Assembly: GCA_964558665.1 (NCBI GenBank) | Contig: CAZLFA010000089.1 | Span: 1-13,512, forward strand | DNA from: CAZLFA01 sp964558665 | GTDB taxonomy: Bacteria; Desulfobacterota; Syntrophia; Syntrophales; PHBD01 | Length of the DNA stretch: 13,512 bases | Reading direction: 5' to 3' | Shown: one piece after another, positions 1 to 6,632 of the stretch | Position numbering within the stretch: position 1 is the stretch's first letter | Layout: each line of letters opens with the position of its first letter | Position numbers and translations under genes: made by a program | Notes under the pieces: model-generated | Told to the model about the DNA's origin: nothing | Seen by the model: the letters and a program-made list of their open reading frames with translations, nothing else | Databases searched by the model: none

Positions 1-90
1 TTTTTCTACCTCTTATAGGCTTTTATGAATTTACACAAAAAATCTTACACTACCGGCATGATACGGTGCTTCTCTAATGAAGATTGATAA
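1..90 (-). other. Left-edge intergenic stretch with ribosome-binding-site-like AGAGG
   Basis: No gene lies in these 90 bases and no convincing terminator hairpin is seen. On the minus strand an AGAGG (9-13) is followed by only eight bases before the window ends, the right distance for a start codon just outside. The same AGAGG core precedes the radical SAM gene and rfbF, so the operon probably continues leftward. Confidence 0.3.
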
Positions 91-1050
91 TCAACCGACT
101 GGAGAGTCTGCGTGGTGCTGAAACCAGTATGGAGCTTTTTTCCCGGGCAGTACCCACTCCTTGTAATAATTTTCACTGCCCTCTCTGAATGCCCTGATAA
201 AAAGCTCCGTGTGGTCTATCGTCCTCACAATGTCTTTGAATCCGTATTTTTCAAGAAATGAAAATACGTAGTTGTATTCCAGCCTTCTGTTTACAAGGGG
301 GGCGTATATGTCATGAAGATTATGGATGAGGTTCTTATCACCTTTTGCTTTCTTCAACAGAAATCTATATTTTTCTTCATCAGAACTCATAGTATTGTAT
401 ATTATTTTGTCCTTGAAGAATTCCAGGTCATCCTCGAGCGAAAGGCTTTCCCGTCCGTATATATAAAGATAGAGTACGCCTTTCTGATCGACCAGTTTGA
501 TAATCTCGCCCAGTGATCTGTTGAAACTCCGGCAATGATGCAAAACTCCCCACGAGAAAACGAGATCAAACATTTTTCCTTCCAATTTGCTGCTGATCTC
601 CTCCAGGGGGGACACTACAAATGTCTTTTTTACATCGTTGAATTCTGATAAGGCGGCGGCGGTCTCGTCAATTGCCGATTGGTTGATATCCACGCATGTC
701 ACGTTTGCGCCCAGTTTGGCAAAGCCGTATGTCCACCTTCCGTTGCCGCATCCTGCATCCAATATTTCCTTGCCTCTGAACCATTCAGGCTTTATCTGGA
801 TTTCTTCGCAGGCAATGATCCTGTCGACATTTTCCTTGAACCACGGATCGGTTAAAAGGTATTGTCCATCCTTCAAATCCGTCCATTGACTGGAAAACGC
901 TTCTTTTGTCTGTATGGCCGACAGGTCTGCCGCATTATCCAGATCGTTAACCAGCCTGTATAATAGGGCATAGAGGGCATCCACTTCTTTTCTTGATACA
1001 ATGGGATTTAATCGTTTCAAAATCCTTCTTGCTTTATGGATGATACCCAT
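91..1050 (-). CDS. Class I SAM-dependent methyltransferase
   Basis: 319 residues. The first 90 residues are helical and basic at the very start (KARRILKRL at 6-14), perhaps contacting membrane or acceptor. The methyltransferase domain follows: ILDAGCGNGRW (96-106) as motif I, CVDINQSAI (119-127) and FDLVFSWGVLHH (161-172). The tail (about 230-319) is aromatic-rich and probably forms an acceptor lid. The length and this layout resemble methyltransferases in O-antigen loci, but the substrate is unknown. A 33-base gap separates it from the CmcI-like gene, and GGA sits just before the ATG. It is the last complete gene in the window. Confidence 0.82.
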   Translation of the reverse strand: MGIIHKARRILKRLNPIVSRKEVDALYALLYRLVNDLDNAADLSAIQTKEAFSSQWTDLKDGQYLLTDPWFKENVDRIIACEEIQIKPEWFRGKEILDAGCGNGRWTYGFAKLGANVTCVDINQSAIDETAAALSEFNDVKKTFVVSPLEEISSKLEGKMFDLVFSWGVLHHCRSFNRSLGEIIKLVDQKGVLYLYIYGRESLSLEDDLEFFKDKIIYNTMSSDEEKYRFLLKKAKGDKNLIHNLHDIYAPLVNRRLEYNYVFSFLEKYGFKDIVRTIDHTELFIRAFREGSENYYKEWVLPGKKAPYWFQHHADSPVG

Positions 1051-1083
1051 GATTCCGTTCTTTTTTAGAGTTTATTTTCCTTC

Positions 1084-1824
1084 CTATCTGATGCGTTTGA
1101 GATATCCGCCCGGAGCAACGGTAATCAGAAGTCGGTTTTCAATTTCATTGTCGATGATAAAATGATCATTTTCTCGCAAAAACTCCTGCACGGCTGTTTT
1201 CGGGTTATCCCCTTTCCCCCAGGGCCGGTCGGGAAAGGCATCGGCCGGCATATCCTCAATGATGGTGTCAAAAACTATGCAATAGCTGCCGACAGTAACG
1301 ATCCCTGAGTAGGCATCCAGCTCTTTCCGGACATGATCATGCGTGTGATTCGAATCCAGACAAAGCATAACCTTGCTGTACGTCTCCGCCATACCGCAGA
1401 CACGCTCGATGACAGCGTCGTCGATGGATGACCCTTCAATCATCTCAATGCGGTGATACATGGGATGCCTTTCAATTTCCCGGCGATTATGATCGCGGAT
1501 ATCTATATCGACTCCCAGAACCATGCGTTTTTTTTCTCTCCCAGAATCTCGAGCCTCGCACTGTTCGATCAGTTCCAGCATAGACGCATAGAGTATTAAT
1601 GATCCTCCGTGTGCAATGCCGGTCTCAACTATTAAATCGGGCTTTTCATCCCATATGATCTCCTGCATGGCCATGATGTCCTGCGGATATTGTATAATAG
1701 GTCGCCCCATCCATCTGAAGTTATATGAATATTTGTACTTTGCCGTAGCGACAATGAAATTGCTTGCCGACTTCCGGCATGCCGGATCTAAACCCTGTTT
1801 CAGGACATTATCCTTATTATCCAT
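1084..1824 (-). CDS. CmcI-family (cephalosporin hydroxylase-like) SAM-dependent methyltransferase
   Basis: 246 residues. Despite the family name, members in polysaccharide loci are thought to be sugar O-methyltransferases. Visible features are GRPIIQYPQDIMAMQEIIW (40-58), the SAM-binding VETGIAHGGSL (66-76), LGVDIDIR (103-110) as strand two with D106, and LCLDSNHTHDHV (154-165), where D157, H160 and H162 are likely metal or catalytic residues. The TAG stop of the preceding methyltransferase forms part of the TTTAGGT ribosome binding site, eight bases before the ATG. Probable role: O-methylation of a sugar hydroxyl in the repeat unit. The acceptor is unknown. Confidence 0.85.
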   Translation of the reverse strand: MDNKDNVLKQGLDPACRKSASNFIVATAKYKYSYNFRWMGRPIIQYPQDIMAMQEIIWDEKPDLIVETGIAHGGSLILYASMLELIEQCEARDSGREKKRMVLGVDIDIRDHNRREIERHPMYHRIEMIEGSSIDDAVIERVCGMAETYSKVMLCLDSNHTHDHVRKELDAYSGIVTVGSYCIVFDTIIEDMPADAFPDRPWGKGDNPKTAVQEFLRENDHFIIDNEIENRLLITVAPGGYLKRIR

Positions 1825-1832
1825 TTACGCAC

Positions 1833-2612
1833 CTAAATAGTTTTTAGAACGATCATTTTTATCGGACCGTAATTACCACATATGGGCAACAGACTTGCCA
1901 GCCGGTGATGAATATCATGATAATCAGGCTGTTCCCCATTTGCCTGACAGATTTTCGAGTATATTATTCTGCTGACTACATAATATAGACTGCTGATATT
2001 GCTTATACTGGCAACTTCAAAGATATTTTTGGCGAAGGACATAAGATTTTCCTGCCTGAAATACAGATTGTGGTCTCTGACAGGGATTTCCGGCAATCCG
2101 AAAAGACTTCTCAATGAGTTGAACTCCTCCTGTCCGTCGATGAAGTTTTCAATCATTACATATATTCCGCCGTTCCTCAACATTCCGCTGATCTTTTCCA
2201 GAGCTGCAAATTGCATTTCTTCGGAAGGAAGATTTATCAGACATCTTGTCGTATATATTAAGTCGTATTTATCCCCCACCTGATTATTGACGATATCAAA
2301 ATCGACAAATCTTGCATTTGTTACTCCGCTATTTGTATGATTGATCTTGGCATTCCTGATCATATTTGCAGAATAGTCATATCCGGTGAACCTTATTTCA
2401 GGAAAGGCACGGCACAGCTTCAATGTGGTCACGCCGTCGCCGCAGCCGATATCAGCCACATCGGCAACTGCAGACCTGTAAGTCAGAAGAACTTCTCTGA
2501 GCCTTTGATACTCGATTTCTTTCATATAGACATCATCCGTGGTGGCCTTCGCGCCTTCAACATTATCGGCAGCCCTTCTGTCCCAGTATGCTTTTATATC
2601 ATCGAAGTCCAT
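1833..2612 (-). CDS. Class I SAM-dependent methyltransferase
   Basis: 259 residues. Motif I is VADIGCGDG (52-60), followed by FTGYDYSANMI (75-85) for the SAM ribose and YDLIYTTRCLINLP (116-129) as the post-motif region. The C-terminal 100 residues are substrate-specific and unlike any family I can name. It probably methylates the sugar or the amino group placed by the preceding aminotransferase, which would make it an N- or O-methyltransferase; this is inference from position. Eight bases separate it from the aminotransferase, and TAGG of the upstream stop serves as ribosome binding site. Its second half, around 1,900-2,400, is AT-richer than the neighbouring aminotransferase gene. Confidence 0.8.
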   Translation of the reverse strand: MDFDDIKAYWDRRAADNVEGAKATTDDVYMKEIEYQRLREVLLTYRSAVADVADIGCGDGVTTLKLCRAFPEIRFTGYDYSANMIRNAKINHTNSGVTNARFVDFDIVNNQVGDKYDLIYTTRCLINLPSEEMQFAALEKISGMLRNGGIYVMIENFIDGQEEFNSLRSLFGLPEIPVRDHNLYFRQENLMSFAKNIFEVASISNISSLYYVVSRIIYSKICQANGEQPDYHDIHHRLASLLPICGNYGPIKMIVLKTI

Positions 2613-2620
2613 GGATATAC

Positions 2621-3730
2621 CTAAATACCTGACAGGTATTCTTTAATTGTTTTCACAACTCTCTCTATTTCATTGTTGGTTATATCGTGGTAGGAGGGTA
2701 GATTGATTGCTCTTTCAAAAATATTATAGCTCACCTCATTTTCACTGCATGTTTGAAACATAGGCAGCGAACTTAAGGGATAAAAAAAGACCCGGGCATC
2801 GATGCTGTTCCCGGCAAACAACCTCAGCAACTCATCTCTGTCAAATCTTCCCGGCCTTTCAAACACAACTGTCGGCATCCAGTAACCATTTACTGTACCT
2901 TCCTCTTCCGGATTCATATAGATCCCGTCAATACCGCTCAACATGGAACGATACCGGAAAAAAATATCCCTCTTCCTGTTGATCAGTTCATCTATCCTTT
3001 CCATCTGAGCGCATCCGACAGCAGCCTGAAGATTTGAGATCTTGTATTTAAATCCTATCATCTCCGGCCAGAACTGCCTCTTACAATCCCGTTTTCTACC
3101 ATGATTATTCAGAGCGAGGACTTTGTTGAAAAGATCTTCGTCATTTGTAACAAACATACCACCTTCACCGGTTGTCACGGTTTTTGTGCCGTGAAAAGAA
3201 AAGGTGGCGAAATTACCCATTGTACCGGCATTTTTTCCCTTATAAACCGAGCCGATGGCTTCGGCTGCATCTTCAATGAGAAGGAGATTCTTCTCCGCGG
3301 CTATTCTGCGAAGATCATCCATTTTGCAAAGATTGCCGTAGAGATGTACCGCTATTATGGCCTTTGTTCTTGATGTAACGACCGCTTCAATCTTTTCCGG
3401 GTCAATGCACCAGCTATCCCGGAGGATATCCACAAAAACCGGCGTCGCCCCCAGATATGTCACGGGTGCAGCGGATGCTATCCAGTTGATGTCTGCGAGA
3501 ATAACCTCGTCACCCGGCTTGATTCCTGCTGCCGCCAGTCCCAGATGCAGAGCGCCCGTACAGCTTGATGTCGCAATGCAATATTTTACACCGAGATGCC
3601 TGCGAAAGAGTTCTTCGAACTTCTCGATATACTTGTAACAATTATCCCCCCATCCATGTTCGGCAGCATCCCTGGCATACATAACTTCCAACTCTGTTAT
3701 GGACGGTTTTGTATAGTAAATTCTTTGCAT
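2621..3730 (-). CDS. DegT/DnrJ/EryC1-family PLP sugar aminotransferase
   Basis: 369 residues, typical length. PLP-dependent enzyme expected to transfer an amino group, usually from glutamate, to a keto group of a nucleotide sugar. The PLP lysine is K183 in SFHGTKTVTTGEGGM (178-192), D154 in EDAAEAIG contacts the ring nitrogen, and SSCTGALHLGL (55-65) is the phosphate-binding segment. The active lysine is present, so it is an aminotransferase and not a ColD-like 3-dehydrase, which has histidine there. The TTGEGGM sequence resembles perosamine synthases and other C-4 aminotransferases; whether C-3 or C-4 is the target cannot be read. It follows the epimerase gene by nine bases and its TAG is part of the TTTAGGT ribosome binding site of the next gene. 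Confidence 0.88.
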   Translation of the reverse strand: MQRIYYTKPSITELEVMYARDAAEHGWGDNCYKYIEKFEELFRRHLGVKYCIATSSCTGALHLGLAAAGIKPGDEVILADINWIASAAPVTYLGATPVFVDILRDSWCIDPEKIEAVVTSRTKAIIAVHLYGNLCKMDDLRRIAAEKNLLLIEDAAEAIGSVYKGKNAGTMGNFATFSFHGTKTVTTGEGGMFVTNDEDLFNKVLALNNHGRKRDCKRQFWPEMIGFKYKISNLQAAVGCAQMERIDELINRKRDIFFRYRSMLSGIDGIYMNPEEEGTVNGYWMPTVVFERPGRFDRDELLRLFAGNSIDARVFFYPLSSLPMFQTCSENEVSYNIFERAINLPSYHDITNNEIERVVKTIKEYLSGI

Positions 3731-3739
3731 GAATATTCT

Positions 3740-4309
3740 TCAGTCTATCCACAGCGGATAGCTTTTATCCCGGGTGGAGATTATTGCATCCTGCAAAGGC
3801 CAGGATACCTTAAACACGGAGTCATTCCACAGAATACCCGCCGCTTCCTCTGGATGATAGTACTCGGACATCTGATAAAGTACCTCGGTATTATCAACAA
3901 GTGTTTGAAAACCATGTGCAAATCCCTCCGGGATGTAGAGCATCCGGTAGGAATATTCCAGTTTCACAGGTAATGAAGAGTTGTCTGAACCCGGCGCAAA
4001 AAGTTCGACGGCAAACCACTTTTTGAAAGTCGGGGAAGAGGGACGAATATCTATGATTACATCATAAATAGCTCCCATTGTGCAGCGCACCACTTTTGCC
4101 TCTGCATAAGGCGCTTTCTGGTAATGCATTCCCCGGAGCGTCCCCTTCTTTTTGTTGAATGAGATGTTGCATTGAACAAGATCGGGATTAAGTCCGTGGG
4201 CGGCAAATTCACGCCTGCAGAAGCTTCTGGCGAAGAACCCGCGCTCATCGCTCAAGGGTTCTATTTCGATGATGTACGCGCCGGTAAGAGTTGTTTCCTT
4301 GAAGACCAT
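3740..4309 (-). CDS. RmlC-like nucleotide-sugar 3,5-epimerase
   Basis: 189 residues from the ATG at 4307-4309. A longer reading from TTG at 4349-4351 would overlap the methyltransferase and add 14 residues not found in the family, so I reject it. Cupin fold; epimerises a 4-keto-6-deoxy sugar nucleotide at C3 and/or C5. Family motifs: SDERGFFARSFC (20-31), GTLRGMHYQ (56-64) with catalytic base H62, K72, YIPEGFAHGFQTL (125-137) and LYQMSEYY (144-151), where Y145 matches the RmlC catalytic tyrosine. About 13 extra residues (around 105-118) lie before YIPEGF compared with classical RmlC. Annotation tools usually call such proteins dTDP-4-dehydrorhamnose 3,5-epimerase, but next to rfbF a CDP-sugar substrate is more likely, and no rmlA, rmlB or rmlD is present. 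Confidence 0.87.
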   Translation of the reverse strand: MVFKETTLTGAYIIEIEPLSDERGFFARSFCRREFAAHGLNPDLVQCNISFNKKKGTLRGMHYQKAPYAEAKVVRCTMGAIYDVIIDIRPSSPTFKKWFAVELFAPGSDNSSLPVKLEYSYRMLYIPEGFAHGFQTLVDNTEVLYQMSEYYHPEEAAGILWNDSVFKVSWPLQDAIISTRDKSYPLWID

Positions 4310-4313
4310 TATC

Positions 4314-5549
4314 TCACGAGTATATCCTGATATGTGGAATCGGCAACACAAAGCGACCGCCCCAATTGCGAATATGGCTCATCTGAGCCATGATTTCTTC
4401 TTTGAGATTCCACGGCAGAACAAACAGATAATCAGGCCTTGCATCGGTTATCCTGTCCGGATGACATATAGGAACGCGTGTGCCCGGCATGAAAAGCCCC
4501 TGTTTATGAGGACTCCGGTCAACGGTGAAATCGAGGAAATCGGTACGGATACCGCAGTAGTTGAGCAATGTGCTGCCTTTTGCCGGTGCGCCATAACCAA
4601 CGATCCTCTTACCTTCTGCCTTTGCTCCGATCAGAAATTCCAGGATGTCCCTTTTTGCTTTTTCTGCTTTTTCATGAAAAGAAATATATGATCTCAGATT
4701 GTCAAGACCCGCTCTCTGTTCCTGCTCTATCACCCGTTCAAGGCCATTGCCCGCACAGGCATGCGATTCTCCCTCATGCGCCGCATAGATCCTCAACGAT
4801 CCTCCATGCGTAGGCAGTTGCTCGACGTCAAAAACACGCAGCCCATGCGCCGCAAAAACCTTCATGACTGTATGCAGTGAAAAGTACGAAAAATGCTCAT
4901 GGTAGATTGTATCAAACTGATTATCTTCTATGAGGCGCATGAGATGGGGGAACTCCATTGTAATGACACCCCCCGGTCCGAGCAGTATTTTCAGTCCGGA
5001 CACAAAATCATTAAGATCGGGGACATGCGCCAGGACATTGTTCCCGATTATCAGATCGGCCTGTCTGCCTTCCGCGGCAAGTTCTTCGGCCATAATCCTG
5101 CCGAAGAAGCTCACGCACGTGGAAACACCGACCTTCTCCGCGGCCATTGCCACGTTTTTCGCCGGTTCTATCCCCAGTACGGGAATTCTGCATGCAACGA
5201 AATTCTTCAGGAGATAACCGTCATTGCTGGCAATCTCAACAACCAGATGCGAGTCGTCAAGGCCAAGACGGCCGATAATCATCGCCGCATAATCCTCCGC
5301 ATGTTTCAGCCATGTATCCGAGAAGGAGGAGAAATATGCATAATCGGTAAATATCGTCTCCGGAGTAGCATACTCGGGAAGCTGAACAAGCAGGCAGGAA
5401 TCACAGACATAGGCGTGCAGGGGGTAGAAGGGTTCCATCCGCCCGAGTTGCTCCTCCCGTAGGTATGCATTGGACAGGGGCGACATGCCCAGGTCGATGA
5501 ACGAATGAACAAGAGGAGCATTGCAGAATCGGCAGGAGATGTTATTCAT
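4314..5549 (-). CDS. Zinc-site sugar C-methyltransferase (TylC3/NovU-like)
   Basis: 411 residues, the three-part layout of SAM-dependent sugar C-3 methyltransferases. An N-terminal zinc-binding domain has C6, C9, C49 and C52. A central Rossmann methyltransferase has EIASNDGYLL (105-114) as motif I and GIEPA (126-130). The catalytic block YHEHFSYFSLHT is at 216-227, followed by HGGSLRIY (248-255). A C-terminal domain has VGYGAPAKGSTLLNY (317-331) and VDRSPHKQG (343-351). In this family the YHEH histidine region acts as general base to add a methyl at C-3 of a 4-keto-6-deoxy nucleotide sugar. With rfbF upstream and an RmlC-like epimerase downstream the substrate is probably a CDP-4-keto-6-deoxyhexose. 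The ATG is fixed by C6 and C9, yet it has no ribosome binding site, suggesting translational coupling to upstream reading. Four bases separate it from the next ATG. Confidence 0.9.
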   Translation of the reverse strand: MNNISCRFCNAPLVHSFIDLGMSPLSNAYLREEQLGRMEPFYPLHAYVCDSCLLVQLPEYATPETIFTDYAYFSSFSDTWLKHAEDYAAMIIGRLGLDDSHLVVEIASNDGYLLKNFVACRIPVLGIEPAKNVAMAAEKVGVSTCVSFFGRIMAEELAAEGRQADLIIGNNVLAHVPDLNDFVSGLKILLGPGGVITMEFPHLMRLIEDNQFDTIYHEHFSYFSLHTVMKVFAAHGLRVFDVEQLPTHGGSLRIYAAHEGESHACAGNGLERVIEQEQRAGLDNLRSYISFHEKAEKAKRDILEFLIGAKAEGKRIVGYGAPAKGSTLLNYCGIRTDFLDFTVDRSPHKQGLFMPGTRVPICHPDRITDARPDYLFVLPWNLKEEIMAQMSHIRNWGGRFVLPIPHIRIYS

Positions 5550-5555
5550 AGTTTG

Positions 5556-5600
5556 TCAGGCTATCGTATAGACCGATATGTTCAAATGAAGCAGATACAT
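5556..5600 (-). CDS. Possible 14-codon leader ORF before the C-methyltransferase
   Basis: On the minus strand GGAGG (5604-5608) lies three bases before an ATG (5598-5600) that opens a 14-codon frame, MYLLHLNISVYTIA, ending in TGA (5556-5558). This is six bases before the ATG of the methyltransferase, which has no ribosome binding site of its own (the preceding bases are CAAACT). It may serve to deliver ribosomes by reinitiation. A second frame from ATG 5608-5610 runs 22 codons and overlaps the methyltransferase start. Spacing from GGAGG to ATG is shorter than usual. There is no evidence that the peptide itself matters. Confidence 0.25.
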   Translation of the reverse strand: MYLLHLNISVYTIA

Positions 5601-5621
5601 ACACCTCCATACTCCCTTGAA

Positions 5622-5661
5622 TCCGGCAGGGCAGGTCACAAGCACACCATGTTCTGCCGGA
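5622..5661 (-). other. Inverted repeat just downstream of rfbF
   Basis: TCCGGCAG (5622-5629) and CTGCCGGA (5654-5661) are a perfect 8-bp inverted pair with a 24-base loop, starting ten bases past the rfbF stop. There is no U-run on the minus-strand side, so it is not a canonical intrinsic terminator. It could be an mRNA-stabilising stem or an attenuating structure before the methyltransferase gene. Confidence 0.35.
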
Positions 5662-5670
5662 AATCTCTGT

Positions 5671-6447
5671 TCACCATACTTTCCAGACTGCCCGATCATC
5701 ATCCCATAGCCCGTTCAGATACTCCATGTCCCTTAGCGTATCCATGCAAGCCCAGAATCCCTTATGCTTATAGACCATAAGCTGCCCGTCTCTGGCCAGT
5801 TCCTCCAGCGGTCCGCGCTCCAGGTCGCAGTCATCGTCCGGTCTTAAATAGTTGAATATCTCTCTGTTGAAAACGAAGAATCCGCCATTGATAAGACCTG
5901 ATCCGCTTTCCGGTTTTTCATGAAATGCCTTTACAGAATTTCCCTTTACCTTTAATTCGCCGAAACGCGCTGCCGGGCTGATTCCCGTGACGGTTGCCAT
6001 TTTCCCATGCTTCTTGTGAAACGCCAGCAGTGTTTTAATGTTTACATTTGCGAGCCCGTCGCCATAAGTCACAATTACCTTATCACTTGAGATATATTTT
6101 TCAACTTTCTTTAATCGGGCTCCCTTCAGCGCTTTTTCACCCGTATCAGCCAGAGTTATTTTCCATCCCGCCTCATCATGACTATGGTGAATGCAGATGT
6201 CCTCTGGTTTTCCCAGCTCTATTGTCACATCGTTATTCATCACTTCATAATGGCAGAAATAATTTTTGATCATCTCACCCTTATAGCCCAGTGCCAACAC
6301 GAATTCATTGTATCCGTAATGTGCAAATATTTTCATGATGTGCCAGAGAATCGGTTTATCGCCGATGTTTACCATTGGTTTCGGCCTGAATTCCGATTCC
6401 TCCCTTAATCGTGTTCCCAACCCGCCGCAAAGAATAACTACCTGCAT
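5671..6447 (-). CDS. rfbF: Glucose-1-phosphate cytidylyltransferase
   Basis: 258 residues, the normal family length. It makes CDP-glucose from CTP and glucose-1-phosphate, the entry step to CDP-linked 3,6-dideoxy and branched sugars. Visible are the nucleotide loop GGLGTRL (8-14), RPKPM with K23, KPILWHIMKI (31-40), the metal-binding YGDG (128-131, D130), EKP (178-180), NGGFFVF (187-193) and FWACMDT (231-237). The AGAGG ribosome binding site lies seven bases before the ATG. It starts the left gene block after the repeat element, so it may have its own promoter, but none is obvious. The next enzyme of the pathway, CDP-glucose 4,6-dehydratase (RfbG), is not the neighbour here. An 8-bp inverted repeat follows its stop. 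Confidence 0.93.
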   Translation of the reverse strand: MQVVILCGGLGTRLREESEFRPKPMVNIGDKPILWHIMKIFAHYGYNEFVLALGYKGEMIKNYFCHYEVMNNDVTIELGKPEDICIHHSHDEAGWKITLADTGEKALKGARLKKVEKYISSDKVIVTYGDGLANVNIKTLLAFHKKHGKMATVTGISPAARFGELKVKGNSVKAFHEKPESGSGLINGGFFVFNREIFNYLRPDDDCDLERGPLEELARDGQLMVYKHKGFWACMDTLRDMEYLNGLWDDDRAVWKVW

Positions 6448-6505
6448 ACAGAACCTCTCATTCCTTCTGTTTTATTGTTCTCTCCGGATAACATGCCGGT
6501 TATTT

Positions 6506-6619
6506 AAATCCCCCTTTATGTCTTTATAAAAGGGGGAAAGACAAAATGCACACCACACTCCCCTTTTTTAAAGGGGCACACCACAACTCCCCCTTTTCTA
6601 AAGGGGGCCGGGGGGATTT
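6506..6619. repeat. REP/MITE-like element with three stem-loops and terminal inverted repeats
   Basis: About 114 bp in the gap between flippase and rfbF. Its ends are a perfect 9-bp inverted pair, AAATCCCCC (6506-6514) and GGGGGATTT (6611-6619). Inside are three stem-loops of one design: 6510-6517 with 6529-6536 (CCCCCTTT/AAAGGGGG, loop 11), 6560-6566 with 6570-6576 (CCCCTTT/AAAGGGG, loop TTT) and 6589-6596 with 6600-6607 (CCCCCTTT/AAAGGGGG, loop TCT). The last two are preceded by near-identical GCACACCACA(A)CT words, so they are tandem degenerate copies. I see no coding capacity and no clear target-site duplication. On the minus-strand transcript the hairpins could slow or end transcription after the flippase, although none is followed by a good U-run. 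Confidence 0.75.
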
Positions 6620-6632
6620 TCCTTGCACCCAA

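Noticed and set aside
2621..3730. ColD/RfbH-type 3-dehydrase that would complete a 3,6-dideoxy sugar pathway
   Set aside because: The PLP lysine K183 is present where ColD has histidine, and there is no iron-sulfur cysteine set as in RfbH.
4310..4351. In-frame extension of the RmlC-like epimerase to a TTG at 4349-4351
   Set aside because: The extra 14 residues are not part of the family and overlap the upstream methyltransferase. The ATG at 4307-4309 gives the expected N-terminus.
4893..5462. 189-codon plus-strand frame opposite the C-methyltransferase
   Set aside because: It is the shadow of a gene with all family motifs, has no recognisable domain and runs against the direction of every other gene.
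6506..6619. CRISPR array
   Set aside because: The units are hairpin-based, degenerate and unevenly spaced, with no regular spacers and no cas genes.
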